From Tridacna crocea (Eukaryota; Mollusca; Bivalvia; Cardiida; Cardiidae), in assembly GCA_943736015.1 (NCBI GenBank), contig OX031063.1, positions 42,982,672-43,046,671 of the forward strand: DNA of 64,000 bases. The letters run 5' to 3'. The translations under genes were made by a program, and so were the position numbers. A model generated the notes under the pieces. That model made no database searches, was not told the DNA's origin, and worked only from the letters and a program-made list of their open reading frames with translations. Every line of letters begins with the position of its first letter. Within the stretch, counting starts at the first letter, position 1. Below are positions 63,733 through 64,000 of the stretch, one piece after another.

Positions 63733-64000
63733 GGGATAAGCATAATTCTTTCGTCATCAGAGAATAGACACATAAAAGTAAAAATATCACTACAAAAATA
63801 TTGTTAGCGATACAATAACATTTTTGTATTTTACCTGTTTAAATACTTATAAAAGTTATACGAGTACAAATAAATGCGTTTGAAATCAATTATAGTAACT
63901 GTTTGTGGGAACGATTTCATTTCGTCTATATAATATATAAATATTTACATATCGTACGTTCTTTTCCATTGCGCCCATAATATTTCCATTGCGAACTTTA

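Overview
This is animal nuclear DNA, most likely from a bivalve mollusc. It is AT-rich, its coding sequence is split into short exons with GT/AG junctions, and its repeat types (ACAAGAGGGCCA...GAGCTAAAA elements, tRNA-derived SINEs, hairpin MITEs) are ones I associate with bivalve genomes. The species cannot be fixed from the sequence.

The one gene I can identify is the 5' part of HERC2, a giant E3 ubiquitin ligase of the HECT/RCC1 type, on the minus strand. Nine exons splice in one continuous frame: 25176-25293, 10517-10717, 7535-7754, 5965-6222, 4407-4692, 3181-3339, 2007-2210, 647-798 and 1-119. They match the human N-terminus in order, up to the first RCC1 propeller, and run off the left edge. 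The real 5' end is not resolved. A promoter-like exon end at about 51.15-51.3 kb and a promoter-like cluster at about 46.8-47.06 kb are candidates. A further minus-strand exon at 56635-56754 is of unknown identity.

Almost everything else is repeat. The dominant component is a superfamily of hairpin MITEs of about 225-230 bp, with roughly 80 copies or pieces covering about a quarter of the window. Each has short terminal repeats flanked by TTAA and a central near-perfect hairpin with arms of about 32 bp and a loop of 2-4 nt. Three families share this design: A (core ATGCTGGTAACCAGCAT), B (core TTGCTCGTAACGAGCAA) and C (gccaca/tgtggc stem, ends CCCTTTACTCCATAG). Nested copies show that insertion is into TTAA. 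The hairpin arms change together between families and between copies.

Other elements are two Helitron-like elements with 166-bp internal tandem units (8676-10350, 23125-24540) plus a third, truncated one; a 5,979-bp insertion with TTCATGAA-rich ends that splits one MITE (29099-35077); a 1,876-bp hAT-like element with flush 6-bp duplications (54677-56552); a 1.5-kb TIR element and a diverged partial copy (11172-12674, 60352-61424); a hairpin followed by an exact 233-bp tandem duplication carrying CRE and TATA motifs (16887-17616); a second hairpin family (core ACTGCAC...GTGCAGT); 5'-truncated LINE pieces; and tRNA-type SINEs. Many are nested in one another, so relative insertion order can be read directly. 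No rRNA, functional tRNA, CRISPR or prokaryotic operon structure is present.

MITE strand in the feature list: for A, + means the side beginning CCnTTACCAAACGACAAAATTTTAGACTGG; for B, + is CCCTTTCCCAAACGACAAATTT; for C, + is CCCTTTACTCCATAGATACT. Ends are given from TTAA to TTAA where visible.
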